Source: Sphingobium sp. AS12 (lineage in GTDB: Bacteria > Pseudomonadota > Alphaproteobacteria > Sphingomonadales > Sphingomonadaceae). From it: a stretch of 64,000 bases of DNA. Both the position numbers and the translations under genes were made by a program. The stretch covers positions 372,001-436,000 of the forward strand of contig NZ_JAHRGM010000035.1 of assembly GCF_019097845.1 (NCBI RefSeq). Direction: 5' to 3'. The notes below the pieces were generated by a model. It searched no databases and was not told where the DNA came from. It worked only from the letters and a program-made list of their open reading frames with translations. Of the stretch, positions 55,520 through 64,000 are shown piece by piece (within the stretch, counting starts at the first letter, position 1; each line of letters starts with the position of its first letter).

Positions 55520-56164
55520 ATGGCCTCCATACCCTTGAAAAAGAAAAACATAACGGGCGGCAAGGCAGGTGCGGGCCGGTTCTTCCAGCAATGGGGCATG
55601 TTTTTCCGCCAGTTCGTCAAACATCCCGGCATGATCGGATCGGTCATCCCTTCGTCCGCCGCTCTGGTGAACCGGATGCTGGACCAGGTCGATTGGCACA
55701 ATACTCGGCTTTTCGTCGAATATGGACCGGGGGTGGGCACTTTCACCCAGGCGATCCTCGACCGGCTGCATCCCGACGCCACCCTGTTGGCGATCGACCT
55801 GAACCTGGATTTCGTCGCCTATCTGGAGGCGCAGTTCGACGATCCACGGCTTAAGGTCGTGCATGGATCGGCCGCTGATGTACGCCGTTTCATTCGGGAA
55901 GCGGGGAAGCCCCAAGCCGACTATATATTGTCCGGCATCCCTTTTTCGACGCTGCCCGATGGCGTGGGAGCGGCGATCTGCGCCGAGACACGGGCTGCAT
56001 TGCGGCCGGGTGGGGCGTTTCTGGTCTATCAATATTCGCGCTATGTCCGCCGCTTGCTGGCCCCGGTTTTCGGGCGGGTCAGCGATGAACTGGAATGGCG
56101 TAATATTCCCCCCTGCCGGATGTTCTGTGCCGTGCGGGAAGAGGCGCTGGCGCAGGCGGCCTGA
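55520..56164 (+). CDS. Class I SAM methyltransferase, PmtA-like
   Basis: Predicted SAM-dependent methyltransferase of 214 residues, resembling the phospholipid N-methyltransferase (PmtA) and rRNA-dimethylase-like group. Evidence: a basic N-terminus with FFRQFVKHPGMIGSVIPSS, the SAM motif VEYGPGVGTFTQAIL, LLAIDLNLDFV, the DYILSGIPFSTLP motif IV segment, and a C-terminal QYSRYVRRLL. PmtA converts phosphatidylethanolamine to phosphatidylcholine; the substrate here is inferred. I chose ATG 55520, with GTG one codon before as an alternative. Its TGA falls inside a 22-bp palindrome. Confidence 0.78.
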   Translation: MASIPLKKKNITGGKAGAGRFFQQWGMFFRQFVKHPGMIGSVIPSSAALVNRMLDQVDWHNTRLFVEYGPGVGTFTQAILDRLHPDATLLAIDLNLDFVAYLEAQFDDPRLKVVHGSAADVRRFIREAGKPQADYILSGIPFSTLPDGVGAAICAETRAALRPGGAFLVYQYSRYVRRLLAPVFGRVSDELEWRNIPPCRMFCAVREEALAQAA

Positions 56165-56183
56165 TTTGGATTAATCCAAATCA
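56162..56183. repeat. Perfect 22-bp palindrome
   Basis: TGATTTGGATT followed by AATCCAAATCA, with no mismatches and no spacer. It overlaps the stop codon of the methyltransferase gene and lies 99 bp upstream of the LuxR-type gene start. No T run follows, so it is unlikely to be a standard terminator. The size equals that of many dimeric-regulator operators. Confidence 0.85.
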
Positions 56184-56281
56184 ACATCGCCAAGAATTAT
56201 AAGACATTATTCTCGCCGTTTATTTGACTTCACTGGCATATTGCGTAACGGATGCCCCCCGGGACTGTGGGGGTTTTGGGG

Positions 56282-57382
56282 ATGGCGTCATACGCCACGG
56301 ATGGGGATAAATGGGCGGACTTGTTTCTGTCCGCCGCGCTTGATCCGCAAAATTGGGACGGGGCGATCAGGGCCATGGCTAATGCTACGGGCTCGCGTCA
56401 TGGCCAGTTGATCGGCTTTGGTCCTGGTGCCAGCGGCTTCAACTGGATCAGCGACATTGATGACAGCATCATCGCCAAGACCGCCGCGATCGACCAGTCC
56501 CGGCCCGACCTGAATTTCCGTGTCGCCGCAGACGGGCTGGCGGATAATCCCCAGATCGTCCACGAAGCGCATTATGACGTCGCCCGCCAGTCATTGCGGT
56601 CCGACGACTATCTCGACCTGTGCGCCGATTTCGACATTTTCGACGGCTGCCAGACCCGCCTTCTGGCTGGACGGGAAGGGATGATCGGGCTGGCGCTGCT
56701 GCGCGACAGCAAGGACGGGCGCACGACGCAGGAACAGCGTGACCTGTTCGGCGAAATTGCAGGCCACGCCCGCACCGCCGTGCGGCTCCAGCGCGCGATT
56801 GAGCAGCAGGGATTTTCGTTGCTGTCGGGCACGTTCGAGGCGATGGACCGGGCCTGCTGGTTGCTCGATGCGACGGGCCGGGTCGGCGGCATGACTCCGC
56901 GCGCCGAAGCGCTGCTGGCGACCAGCCGTATCAGGGTGACCGACGGCTGGCTGGCAAGCGAACGGGCGGACGAAAGCCGCGCCATCACCCGCGCCGTCCG
57001 CACCGTGATCGACCCGCCCGGCCGCGCGGCTGACCCGGTCGCGCTGGGCGACGACGCCGGTGGGGTTGGGATCATGCTTGAAATTTATCCACTGCCCAGC
57101 CGGCCCTGGTCCCTGCCCTTCGCGCCGCGCGCCATCGTGATCGCACGGGTTGGTGCGCCAAGCGACCGTCATGTCCAACTGCTGATGCGGACATTCAGCC
57201 TGACCCCGGCCGAAGCGGACATCGCCATCCGGCTGGCGGCGGGCCAGTCCCGCGCCGACATTGCGGCCGCACGATCCGTGTCGGCGGAGACATTGAAGGT
57301 GCAGTTGCGCAGCATCTACGACAAGACCGGGTGTCGCCGGGAATCGCAACTGGTGCGGATCGTCGGTCTGATCAGTCACTGA
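56282..57382 (+). CDS. LuxR-type HTH regulator with unusual N-terminal domain
   Basis: 366-residue regulator from ATG 56282 (GGGGG upstream; ATG 56252 lacks a ribosome site). The C-terminal 65 residues are a LuxR/FixJ HTH: FSLTPAEADIAIRLAAGQSRADIAAARSVSAETLKVQLRSIYDKTG. The first 290 residues are not an autoinducer-binding domain of the standard kind; they look like a GAF/PAS-like sensor, with LFLSAALDPQNWDGAIRAMANATGS and a second part holding WLLDATGRVGGMT. It lies 131 bp upstream of a porin gene in the same direction, and so may control it. Confidence 0.85.
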   Translation: MASYATDGDKWADLFLSAALDPQNWDGAIRAMANATGSRHGQLIGFGPGASGFNWISDIDDSIIAKTAAIDQSRPDLNFRVAADGLADNPQIVHEAHYDVARQSLRSDDYLDLCADFDIFDGCQTRLLAGREGMIGLALLRDSKDGRTTQEQRDLFGEIAGHARTAVRLQRAIEQQGFSLLSGTFEAMDRACWLLDATGRVGGMTPRAEALLATSRIRVTDGWLASERADESRAITRAVRTVIDPPGRAADPVALGDDAGGVGIMLEIYPLPSRPWSLPFAPRAIVIARVGAPSDRHVQLLMRTFSLTPAEADIAIRLAAGQSRADIAAARSVSAETLKVQLRSIYDKTGCRRESQLVRIVGLISH

Positions 57383-57513
57383 TCGCGACCGTAGGCGACG
57401 CGCCCATCCTGTCCGAAGGGATGAGAACCTAAGTCCAATTTTCCCGTCCGTCCGGGCGCGTCACTCTCCTGCTTCAGCCGGGGGGAAACCGGCGTCACGA
57501 ACGGGAGGATGAT

Positions 57514-58899
57514 ATGAAAAGGACGTTGCGCCTGATGAGCGCGGCGGGCGCGCTGCTGCTCACCGCCACCGCTGCGCCGGCCATGGCCGGCACCACCGCC
57601 GATCTGCTCAAGCGCCTGCATGAAAAGGGCATCCTGACCGATGAGGAATATCAGGATCTGCTAAAGGGCCAGAGCGCCGAAGCCGCACAGGCACCGCCGG
57701 TCACTCCCGATGCGTCCGGCGGCAAGCCGCTCGTCCGTATGGCCGACAGCGGCGTCGGGCTGCAAATGGGCGATGTCACGCTCAAATTCTCCGGTTCGGT
57801 CAATGGCTTCTACGTCCATGACAATGGCGAAGCACCCAGCGCCACCAACACCGTCGTGGGCGGCGTGGCGACGGTTGGCGGCAATAGTTCGGCGGTCCGC
57901 AACGGGCTGCTGCCTGGCTTCCTGAAAGTGGAGGCGATGACGACACAGGCAGGCTGGGATGTCGGCGCGCATTTCGGCATGTATCCGGGCATCAACTCGG
58001 TCAATTATGCAGCGGCCGGCGGTGCCAACGGCCCCGGCAATCCCCGTGCGCTCCAGACCGCAGGGATCGATTTTCGCCAGACTTATCTGACCTTTGGCCG
58101 GGCGGGTTTTGGCGAAGTGAAGATCGGTCGCGACATCGGTCTGTTCGGTTCAGAAGCGATCCTCAACGACATCACCTTGCTGTCGTCAGGCACGCCTGCG
58201 GGCAATGTCGCGCCATCCAACACGACGCTGGGGCGCATCGGCACTGGCTATATCTACACCGATTTCCAGCCGCAGATCACTTATACGACGCCCAGTTTCA
58301 ATGGCTTCACCGCCAGCATCGGCATTTTCGAGCCGCTTTCTTCCCTGACGGGGCCAGCTGAATCGAACAAGCAGCCCGGCTTCCAAGCCAAATTCGTCTA
58401 TGATGGCAAGCTGGGCGATGTCGCGACGCGACTGTGGCTGTCGGGGATCAGCCAGAAGCATAATGTGATCGCCGGGCCGGACTATACCGGCTGGGGCTGG
58501 GACGCGGGTGCGAAGGTCACGTTCGGGCCGATCACGGTGGTTGGCACCTATTATGATGCGTCGGGCCTTGGCACCACCGCGCTCAACCTGTTCGACACCG
58601 ATGGCCTTGGCAACCGGCGCGACAGCCATGGCTTCTATCTTCAGGGGCTGGCGACGTTCGGCAAAATCTCGGTCGGGGGCAGCTATGGCGAAAGCCATCT
58701 CGATTATGCCAGCGCAGCCGATGCGCTCGCCAATCCGCTGCTGGTGGACAAGAATGGCAGCTGGGTCGGGCAACTGCGCTATGGCCTGAACAGCTGGGTC
58801 ACGCTGTTGGGCGAATATGTCCACACGACGTCGAAGGCGCATAATGACAACAAGGCCAGTTCGGACGCGCTGGCGGCGGGGGCGATCCTGTTCTTCTGA
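57514..58899 (+). CDS. Outer-membrane porin
   Basis: Predicted beta-barrel porin of 461 residues. A signal peptide (MKRTLRLMSAAGALLLTATAAPAMA) is followed by a short helical or coiled segment (ADLLKRLHEKGILTDEEYQDLLKG) as in the Opr/phosphate-type porins of alphaproteobacteria. The remainder is amphipathic strands with VTLKFSGSVNGFYVHDN and a C-terminal phenylalanine (AILFF), the outer-membrane sorting signal. GGGAGGATGAT precedes the ATG. The solute is unknown. Followed by a terminator and a TonB receptor. Confidence 0.85.
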   Translation: MKRTLRLMSAAGALLLTATAAPAMAGTTADLLKRLHEKGILTDEEYQDLLKGQSAEAAQAPPVTPDASGGKPLVRMADSGVGLQMGDVTLKFSGSVNGFYVHDNGEAPSATNTVVGGVATVGGNSSAVRNGLLPGFLKVEAMTTQAGWDVGAHFGMYPGINSVNYAAAGGANGPGNPRALQTAGIDFRQTYLTFGRAGFGEVKIGRDIGLFGSEAILNDITLLSSGTPAGNVAPSNTTLGRIGTGYIYTDFQPQITYTTPSFNGFTASIGIFEPLSSLTGPAESNKQPGFQAKFVYDGKLGDVATRLWLSGISQKHNVIAGPDYTGWGWDAGAKVTFGPITVVGTYYDASGLGTTALNLFDTDGLGNRRDSHGFYLQGLATFGKISVGGSYGESHLDYASAADALANPLLVDKNGSWVGQLRYGLNSWVTLLGEYVHTTSKAHNDNKASSDALAAGAILFF

Positions 58900-58935
58900 C
58901 CGGCTGATCGACCCAAGGAACAATGTGACGGGGCG

Positions 58936-58969
58936 GGGGCTGCATCCTAAACAGGGATGCGGCCCCTTT
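58936..58969 (+). terminator. Terminator after the porin gene
   Basis: 12-bp stem GGGGCTGCATCC / GGATGCGGCCCC with one T:G pair, a 7-base loop and a TTT tail, 37 bp after the porin stop. Confidence 0.8.
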
Positions 58970-59020
58970 CCGTTTGCAAAGACGATGGAAAATAAAGAGA
59001 GGGGCGTCGAGGGGATCGCC

Positions 59021-61039
59021 ATGAAAATTATCGTCCTGCCCGCCTTGCTCTTGTCCATTACCACGGCCGCGCTGGCTCAGGCGCCGGACGATGCGGGCGA
59101 CACGCCGTCCATCATCGTCACCGGCACCGGCCTGTCGCTGCCGCCCGGCACCTCGGCCTATGGATCGGTCGTGATCGAGCGCGCCCGGTTGCAGGACAGC
59201 GCGTCGGGGCGGATCGAAAGCGTGCTGGGCGATGTTGCGGGTTTCCAGCAGTTTCGCCGGTCCGACAGCCGATCCGCCAACCCTTCAGCGCAAGGGGCGA
59301 CCCTGCGCGCGCTGGGCGGCAACGCGTCGAGCCGGACGCTGGTGCTGCTCGACGGCGTGCCGATGGCCGATCCCTTTTTCGGCTATATTCCGTTCAGCGC
59401 GCTGGTGCCTGACCGGCTGTCGGTCGTCCGGGTGACGCGCGGCGGCGGCATTGGTGCGTTCGGTGCGGGGGCGGTCGCTGGCACCATAGAACTGGCCAGC
59501 GCCACGCGCGACCAGTTGCCGACCTTTGGTGCAAGCGCCTTGTATGGCAGCCGAGAATCGACCGAATTGTCTGCGACCTTCACCCCCGACCTTGGCAGCG
59601 GCTATGTGTCGTTGTCGGGCCGATGGGACCGGGGCGACGGGTTCCAGACAACGCCCAAGAGCCAGCGCGTCGCGGCCACCGTGCCAGCCGCCTATGACGG
59701 CTGGTCCACCAATTTGCGCGCGGTCGCGCCCATTTCCGCTACCGCCGAACTGCAATTTCGCACGACCCTGTTTCAGGATAACCGCACCCTGCGCTTTGCT
59801 GGCGCGGACAGTATGAGCCAGGGGCAGGACGCCAGCATCCGCTATATCAATCGCGGACGCTGGCAGGTCGATGCGCTGGCCTATATCCAGGCGCGCAACT
59901 TCTCCAACATCGTCATGTCGGCCTCGACCTTTCGCAAGTCGCTCGACCAGCGCAACACGCCTTCCACCGGGCTTGGCGGCAAGATCGAACTGCGCCCGCC
60001 GGTTGGCGGCAATCACTTGCTGCGCGTCGGCATCGATACCCGCTTTGCCACCGGCGATATGTTCGAGGATGCGTTTAACGCCAATATCACGAGCAACCCG
60101 GCGACCTTCCGCCGCCATGCCGGGGGCGAAGAGCTGACCAGCGGCGTCTTTGTCGAGGATGACTGGACGATCGGTAATCTGGTCCTGACCGGCGGAGTGC
60201 GAACCGATCGCTGGTCGATCCGCAACGGTTTCTATCGGCAGGTGAGCGCCACCACCGGGGCGGCGACCAATAGCGCCTTTGCCGACCGGTCCGACTGGGA
60301 AGTGTCGGGCCGGGTCGGCGCGCTCTACCGGGCGAGCGAGGCCATTGCCGTGCGCGGCGCGGCCTATAGCGGCTTCCGCCTGCCGACGCTGAATGAACTC
60401 TATCGGCCTTTCGTGGTCTTTCCGATCACGACCCAAGCCAATGATGCGCTGACCCCCGAAAAGCTGAAGGGCGCAGAGGGGGGCATCGACTTGACCCCGG
60501 CACCGGGTGTCACCTTGTCCGCTACCGCTTTCTACAACCGGCTGGACGATGCCATCGCCAATGTGACAAATCCTTTGGTCGCCAACACGCGCAAGCGGCA
60601 GAATGTCGATCGCATCGTCGCCAAGGGGATCGAACTGACCGCAGCGGCAGCGCTGGGCGATCTGCGGCTGTCAGCGTCCTACGCCTATAGTCACAGCCGC
60701 GTCCACGCCCCTGGCGCTGCTTTCAATGGCCTGACCCCGGCACAAAGCCCGCGTCATGCCGCCAGCGCGACGATCGCCTACAGCCCGGCGCAGGGACCGA
60801 CCCTGTCCACCACGCTGCGCTATGTCGCCAAACAATATGAGGATGATCTGCAAAGCGACGTCCTGCCCGACGCGCTGACCGTCGATGCCATCGCGCGGCT
60901 GCCAGTCGGCCCTGGCGTGACATTGGTGGCGCGGGGCGAAAATCTGTTCGACAAGGCGGTCGTCACCCGCAATGCGGGCGGGTCGATGGACCTGGGCACG
61001 CCGCGCACCCTGTGGATCGGTGTCAGTTTCGCGCATTGA
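59021..61039 (+). CDS. TonB-dependent outer-membrane receptor
   Basis: Receptor of 672 residues for energy-dependent uptake. Signal peptide (MKIIVLPALLLSITTAALAQA), a short N-terminal segment with IIVTG (possible TonB-box), the plug domain (about 45-165, with SVLGDVAGFQQFRRSDSR and TLVLLDGVPMADPF), and a 22-strand barrel ending VSFAH. The pattern resembles the vitamin B12/BtuB and siderophore group, but the ligand is unknown. ATG 59021 is favoured because the signal peptide starts there and GAGGGG precedes it. LacI regulator follows. Confidence 0.9.
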   Translation: MKIIVLPALLLSITTAALAQAPDDAGDTPSIIVTGTGLSLPPGTSAYGSVVIERARLQDSASGRIESVLGDVAGFQQFRRSDSRSANPSAQGATLRALGGNASSRTLVLLDGVPMADPFFGYIPFSALVPDRLSVVRVTRGGGIGAFGAGAVAGTIELASATRDQLPTFGASALYGSRESTELSATFTPDLGSGYVSLSGRWDRGDGFQTTPKSQRVAATVPAAYDGWSTNLRAVAPISATAELQFRTTLFQDNRTLRFAGADSMSQGQDASIRYINRGRWQVDALAYIQARNFSNIVMSASTFRKSLDQRNTPSTGLGGKIELRPPVGGNHLLRVGIDTRFATGDMFEDAFNANITSNPATFRRHAGGEELTSGVFVEDDWTIGNLVLTGGVRTDRWSIRNGFYRQVSATTGAATNSAFADRSDWEVSGRVGALYRASEAIAVRGAAYSGFRLPTLNELYRPFVVFPITTQANDALTPEKLKGAEGGIDLTPAPGVTLSATAFYNRLDDAIANVTNPLVANTRKRQNVDRIVAKGIELTAAAALGDLRLSASYAYSHSRVHAPGAAFNGLTPAQSPRHAASATIAYSPAQGPTLSTTLRYVAKQYEDDLQSDVLPDALTVDAIARLPVGPGVTLVARGENLFDKAVVTRNAGGSMDLGTPRTLWIGVSFAH

Positions 61040-61106
61040 CAGGCCGGTGGTCGTGCATCAGTGGGCCTGATCTTGCCTGCATCGGCAGACCGGCTATGGC
61101 TGCTGC

Positions 61107-62141
61107 ATGACGAAGCAGGGGAATTGGGCTGTCGGGGCCGATGTCACGATTGCGGACGTGGCCGCGCGGGCGCATGTGTCCATTCGCACCGTGTCCCGCG
61201 TCATCAACGGATCGCCCAAGGTCAATGCGGAGACGCGCGCGACGATCCTGAGCGCGATCGAAGCGCTGGGTTTCCGGCCCAGCGCGCGGGCGCGGGGGCT
61301 GGCGACCGGACGGTCCTATCTGATTGGCATGATCCATAATGACAGGAATGTGCTGGTGCTGGGCGAGGTGCAGCGCGGCTTGGCAAACGAAGCGACCGCG
61401 CAGGGCTATGAGGTTATCGCCCATGCAACGCCTACGGGCGAGGATGGATCGATCGAGGATGTGCTGGATTTCGTGCGGCGGTCCCGTGTCGATGGGGTTA
61501 TCATCCTGGCCCCGGTATCGGGCGTGCCGGGCCTGGCCGACGCTCTTCACGACGTCGGCATCCCGGCAGTGGCGCTCTCGTCCGTCAGCCTTGCCGGGTT
61601 CGACGCTATGCTTGTGTCCGACGAGCGCGGTGCCGCCGCGCGGGTGGCGGAGCATATCGTGGCACTGGGCCACAGGCGCGTCGCCCATGTGTCAGGCCCG
61701 CCAGCCATACTGTCGGCGCACGAGCGGCGTGCAGGCTTCCTGTCCGCCTTGACCGCGGCGGGGAGAACGCTGGTGGGCGAGGCGGCTGGCGATTACAGCT
61801 TTGAATCGGGCGTGACGGCGGCGGAGCGACTGCTGTCGATCGATCCGATGCCGACCGCGATCTTTGCGGCCAATGATATTATGGCCGCCGGTGTCATCAA
61901 GGTGGCCGCCTCACGCGGCCTGATGGTGCCGCGCGACCTGACCGTCATAGGATTTGATGGCAGCCTGTTGGCCAGGATGATCGTCCCGGCGCTGACGACG
62001 GTGCAGCGTCCGATGGGGGAGATGGCGCAGATGGCCGCGCGGTGCCTGTTCGACATCATCGCCAAACGGCCTACCGAAACGCTGATGCAGGTCGATCTGC
62101 CGCTGCTGATCGCGGAATCGAGCGCGCCGCCGCCCGCCTGA
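61107..62141 (+). CDS. LacI family transcriptional regulator
   Basis: Repressor-type regulator of 344 residues. The N-terminal HTH is at about 14-60: VTIADVAARAHVSIRTVSRVINGSPKV. A periplasmic-binding-fold effector domain follows (about 70-340), with SYLIGMIHND, VISDERGAAARVAEHIVALGHRRVAHVSGP-like blocks (GHRRVAHVSG) and AIFAANDIMAAGVI. LacI members in TonB-receptor-rich bacteria usually sense sugars. The position next to the TonB receptor suggests a carbohydrate-uptake module with it; the ligand is unknown. Confidence 0.92.
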   Translation: MTKQGNWAVGADVTIADVAARAHVSIRTVSRVINGSPKVNAETRATILSAIEALGFRPSARARGLATGRSYLIGMIHNDRNVLVLGEVQRGLANEATAQGYEVIAHATPTGEDGSIEDVLDFVRRSRVDGVIILAPVSGVPGLADALHDVGIPAVALSSVSLAGFDAMLVSDERGAAARVAEHIVALGHRRVAHVSGPPAILSAHERRAGFLSALTAAGRTLVGEAAGDYSFESGVTAAERLLSIDPMPTAIFAANDIMAAGVIKVAASRGLMVPRDLTVIGFDGSLLARMIVPALTTVQRPMGEMAQMAARCLFDIIAKRPTETLMQVDLPLLIAESSAPPPA

Positions 62142-62198
62142 CGGCGTGCATATGGCCCCGCAGGGCGGGTTGATTCACGAAGATGTCGGGGGGAGAAA

Positions 62199-62273
<75 letters not shown>

Positions 62274-62386
62274 ACTCTTTCACGTCCACGGGCCTGTTCG
62301 GCCTGCGGAGCCGGGCCTATGGCTGCGCGCGCCGCCCTTGTCAAGGCGGGTTGCGGCCGATGCCACATTTTGCTTAAGGCCATGCC

Positions 62387-62515
62387 ATGACTAGCGAACA
62401 GGATGATCGCAAGGCGCGGCTGGCGCAGGCGCTGCGCAACAATCTGCGCCGTCGCAAGGCGCAGGCGCGCGAAGTGGTGCTGCCCCCGCCTGCGCCCGAC
62501 AGTCCGAAAAATTAA
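62387..62515 (+). CDS. Small basic protein (42 aa), unknown function
   Basis: ATG 62387 to TAA 62513-62515, encoding 42 residues: a strongly basic helix (RKARLAQALRNNLRRRKAQARE) and a proline-rich end. TTAAGG lies eleven bases upstream. Short proteins with this KARLAxALRxNLxRRKAQAR pattern occur in many sphingomonad genomes as I recall, so it is likely real; RNA binding is possible given the charge. Its stop overlaps the stop of the convergent aminopeptidase by three bases (TTAA). Confidence 0.65.
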   Translation: MTSEQDDRKARLAQALRNNLRRRKAQAREVVLPPPAPDSPKN

Positions 62516-64000
62516 AGCGGCGCGCAGGCGCCTTCCAGCCACGCCTTTGCGTCGCCATCAAGCTGCGGCCCCACGACCGACAGCACTTTGGCATGATAGG
62601 CGTCGACCCATGTCCGCTCGTCGGCGCTCAGCAGGTCGAGCGCGATCAGATGACGGTCGATCGGGGCGAAGGTGAGTGTTTCAAAGCCCAGCATCGGTTT
62701 TTCCGCGCCCGGCACGGCGCGTTCTTCCACCAGCACCAGATTTTCGATGCGGATGCCATATTCGCCAGTCTTGTAATAGCCCGGCTCGTTGGACAGGATC
62801 ATGCCCGCCTGCAACGGCTCGTCGCCGCCGCCGAAGGTCGCGATCCGCTGCGGTCCTTCATGCACCGACAGGAAGCTGCCGACGCCATGGCCGGTGCCAT
62901 GGGCATAATCCAGCCCCTGTGCCCAAAGGAACTGCCGCGCCAATATATCAAGCTGACCACCGCGCGTCCCGACCGGGAACACCGCGCGCGCCAGTGCGAT
63001 ATGGCCCTTCAGCACCAGCGTGAAGCGCTCCTGCATCTCGCGCGTAGGCGTGCCAATCGCCAGCGTGCGGGTCACGTCGGTGGTGCCGTCGCGATATTGA
63101 CCGCCCGAATCGACCAGATAGAGGGTGCCGGTCTCGATCGGGCGGTTGGTCTTTTCCTCGACCCGGTAATGCACCACCGCGCCGTTCGGCCCGGCGCCGC
63201 TGATCGTGTCGAAGGACAGATCCTCCAGCAGGCCAGTGTCCTTGCGAAACGCTTCCAGCCGGTCGGCGGCAGTCATTTCGGTCTGGCCGCCCTTGGGCGC
63301 TTCGACCGATACCCAATGCAGAAAGCGGCTCAATGCCGCGCCGTCGCGGGCTTGCGCCGATTTATGCCCGGCAATCTCGACCGGATTCTTGATCGCCTTG
63401 GGCAGGATCGCGGGATCGCGCAGCGGCAGCACGGTCGCGCCGCCATTGTCGAGCGCCTCGAAAATAGCCGCCACCGCCCGTTCGGGATCGGCCACCACGC
63501 TCTTGCCCGCAAAACCGGCCAACGCATCGGCAAAAGCAGCGCGATCATGCACGCGCACGGCATTGCCCAGATGCTTGGTGACCGCTTCGTCCATCTTTTC
63601 GGGCGCGACATACAGATCGGCGGTCGCGTCGGCGTGGACGATGGCATAGGCCAACGCCACTGGCGTCCGGTCCACATCCTTGCCCCGGATATTGAAGGTC
63701 CAGGCGATTGAATCCAGCGCGGACAGCACTGCCGCGTCGGCCTTTTTCTCGACCAGCCAATCGGCCATCGCCTGCCGCTTTTCCGCCGCGCTCTGCCCGG
63801 CAACGCGGTCGTCATGGACGACCAGCCGGGCATCGCTGGGGGCAGGGCGGTCAGGCCAGACCAGGTCGATGGGGTTGGTGTCCACCGCGACCAACTGTGC
63901 GCCCTTTTCCGCCAGCGCGGCGCTGGCCTGCTCGACCCAGGAACGGGTGTGGAGCCAGGGATCATAGCCGATCCGCCCGCCCGCCGGGGCATGGGCTTTC
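62512..64000 (-). CDS. Xaa-Pro aminopeptidase (M24B), N-terminus beyond window
   Basis: Metal-dependent aminopeptidase P that removes the N-terminal residue before proline. The frame is open to the window end (GRIGYDPWLHTRSW before residue 1 of the internal GTG/ATG), so the start lies outside. At least 496 codons are visible. M24 metal ligands are in LVDSGGQYRDGTTDVTRT, GTGHGVGSFLSVHEGP, LSNEPGYY and IRIENL. The N-terminal creatinase-like domain is followed by the pita-bread domain. Likely cytoplasmic; convergent with the 42-residue gene. Confidence 0.92.
   Translation of the reverse strand, partial: KAHAPAGGRIGYDPWLHTRSWVEQASAALAEKGAQLVAVDTNPIDLVWPDRPAPSDARLVVHDDRVAGQSAAEKRQAMADWLVEKKADAAVLSALDSIAWTFNIRGKDVDRTPVALAYAIVHADATADLYVAPEKMDEAVTKHLGNAVRVHDRAAFADALAGFAGKSVVADPERAVAAIFEALDNGGATVLPLRDPAILPKAIKNPVEIAGHKSAQARDGAALSRFLHWVSVEAPKGGQTEMTAADRLEAFRKDTGLLEDLSFDTISGAGPNGAVVHYRVEEKTNRPIETGTLYLVDSGGQYRDGTTDVTRTLAIGTPTREMQERFTLVLKGHIALARAVFPVGTRGGQLDILARQFLWAQGLDYAHGTGHGVGSFLSVHEGPQRIATFGGGDEPLQAGMILSNEPGYYKTGEYGIRIENLVLVEERAVPGAEKPMLGFETLTFAPIDRHLIALDLLSADERTWVDAYHAKVLSVVGPQLDGDAKAWLEGACAPL

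Overview
This window is chromosomal DNA from a high-GC alphaproteobacterium, almost certainly a sphingomonad (Sphingobium/Sphingomonas-like). The basis is the COQ9 and UbiH ubiquinone genes, a DUF1674/SDHAF4 protein, an UrcA-family protein, a stand-alone mitofilin-like gene after hemCD, a bacterial CDC48-like ATPase, a TonB receptor beside a porin and a LacI regulator, frequent GTG starts, and the GAGCGAAGTCGA type of inverted repeat typical of this group. I recognise about 60 protein genes, one tRNA-Thr(GGT), one likely small regulatory RNA and several terminators. I see no insertion sequence, prophage, CRISPR array, rRNA operon or plasmid function; most of the window is core genome.

Layout. 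1-3.5 kb: 3' end of coq9, feoAB with a Fur-like site, ssb. 3.5-5.2 kb (minus): galU, a helical unknown, and a 57-residue SDHAF4-like gene. 5.4-12.4 kb (plus): rsmB, a PAS protein, rpe, a heparinase II/III protein, a membrane protein of atypical composition, purH. 12.6-16.8 kb: an UrcA protein, then an FAD oxidoreductase, GtrA and a GT-C-type membrane protein. 16.8-19.4 kb (minus): ABC exporter genes and a Tat-exported MsrB. 19.4-26.2 kb: queG, a lipoprotein and EI24 pair, an adenosine kinase-like gene, a flippase, gpsA and tsaD. 26.2-29.6 kb: hemC, hemD, mitofilin-like, an alpha/beta hydrolase. 29.6-33.8 kb: gltX, nadE, prs.

33.8-37.6 kb: a small membrane protein, a frameshifted VOC protein, hisN, AsmA. 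37.7-42.7 kb: rpmI-rplT, a LysE exporter, pheST. 42.7-47.2 kb: an EamA transporter, threonine aldolase, ilvE, ubiH. 47.3-52.8 kb: cytochrome b561, acs, a GST, a GGDEF cyclase, a LysR regulator. 52.8-56.2 kb: the sRNA candidate, the CDC48-like ATPase, a PmtA-like methyltransferase. 56.2-62.1 kb: a LuxR-type regulator, porin, TonB receptor, LacI regulator. 62.2-64 kb: tRNA-Thr, a 42-residue basic protein and a partial Xaa-Pro aminopeptidase.

Most neighbouring genes of like orientation overlap by 1-8 bp or are closely spaced, indicating translational coupling (feoA-feoB, rpe-heparinase, membrane protein-purH, hemC-hemD, pheS-pheT, EI24-lipoprotein, the ABC pair, ltaE-EamA, gpsA-tsaD). The least ordinary items are the two-hairpin sRNA candidate near 52.95 kb, the oxidoreductase/GtrA/GT-C set, the AT-richer membrane protein inserted before purH, a perfect 22-bp palindrome upstream of the LuxR-type gene, and the single-base disruption of the VOC gene. 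No single wholly new system stands out; these are leads rather than proof of one.
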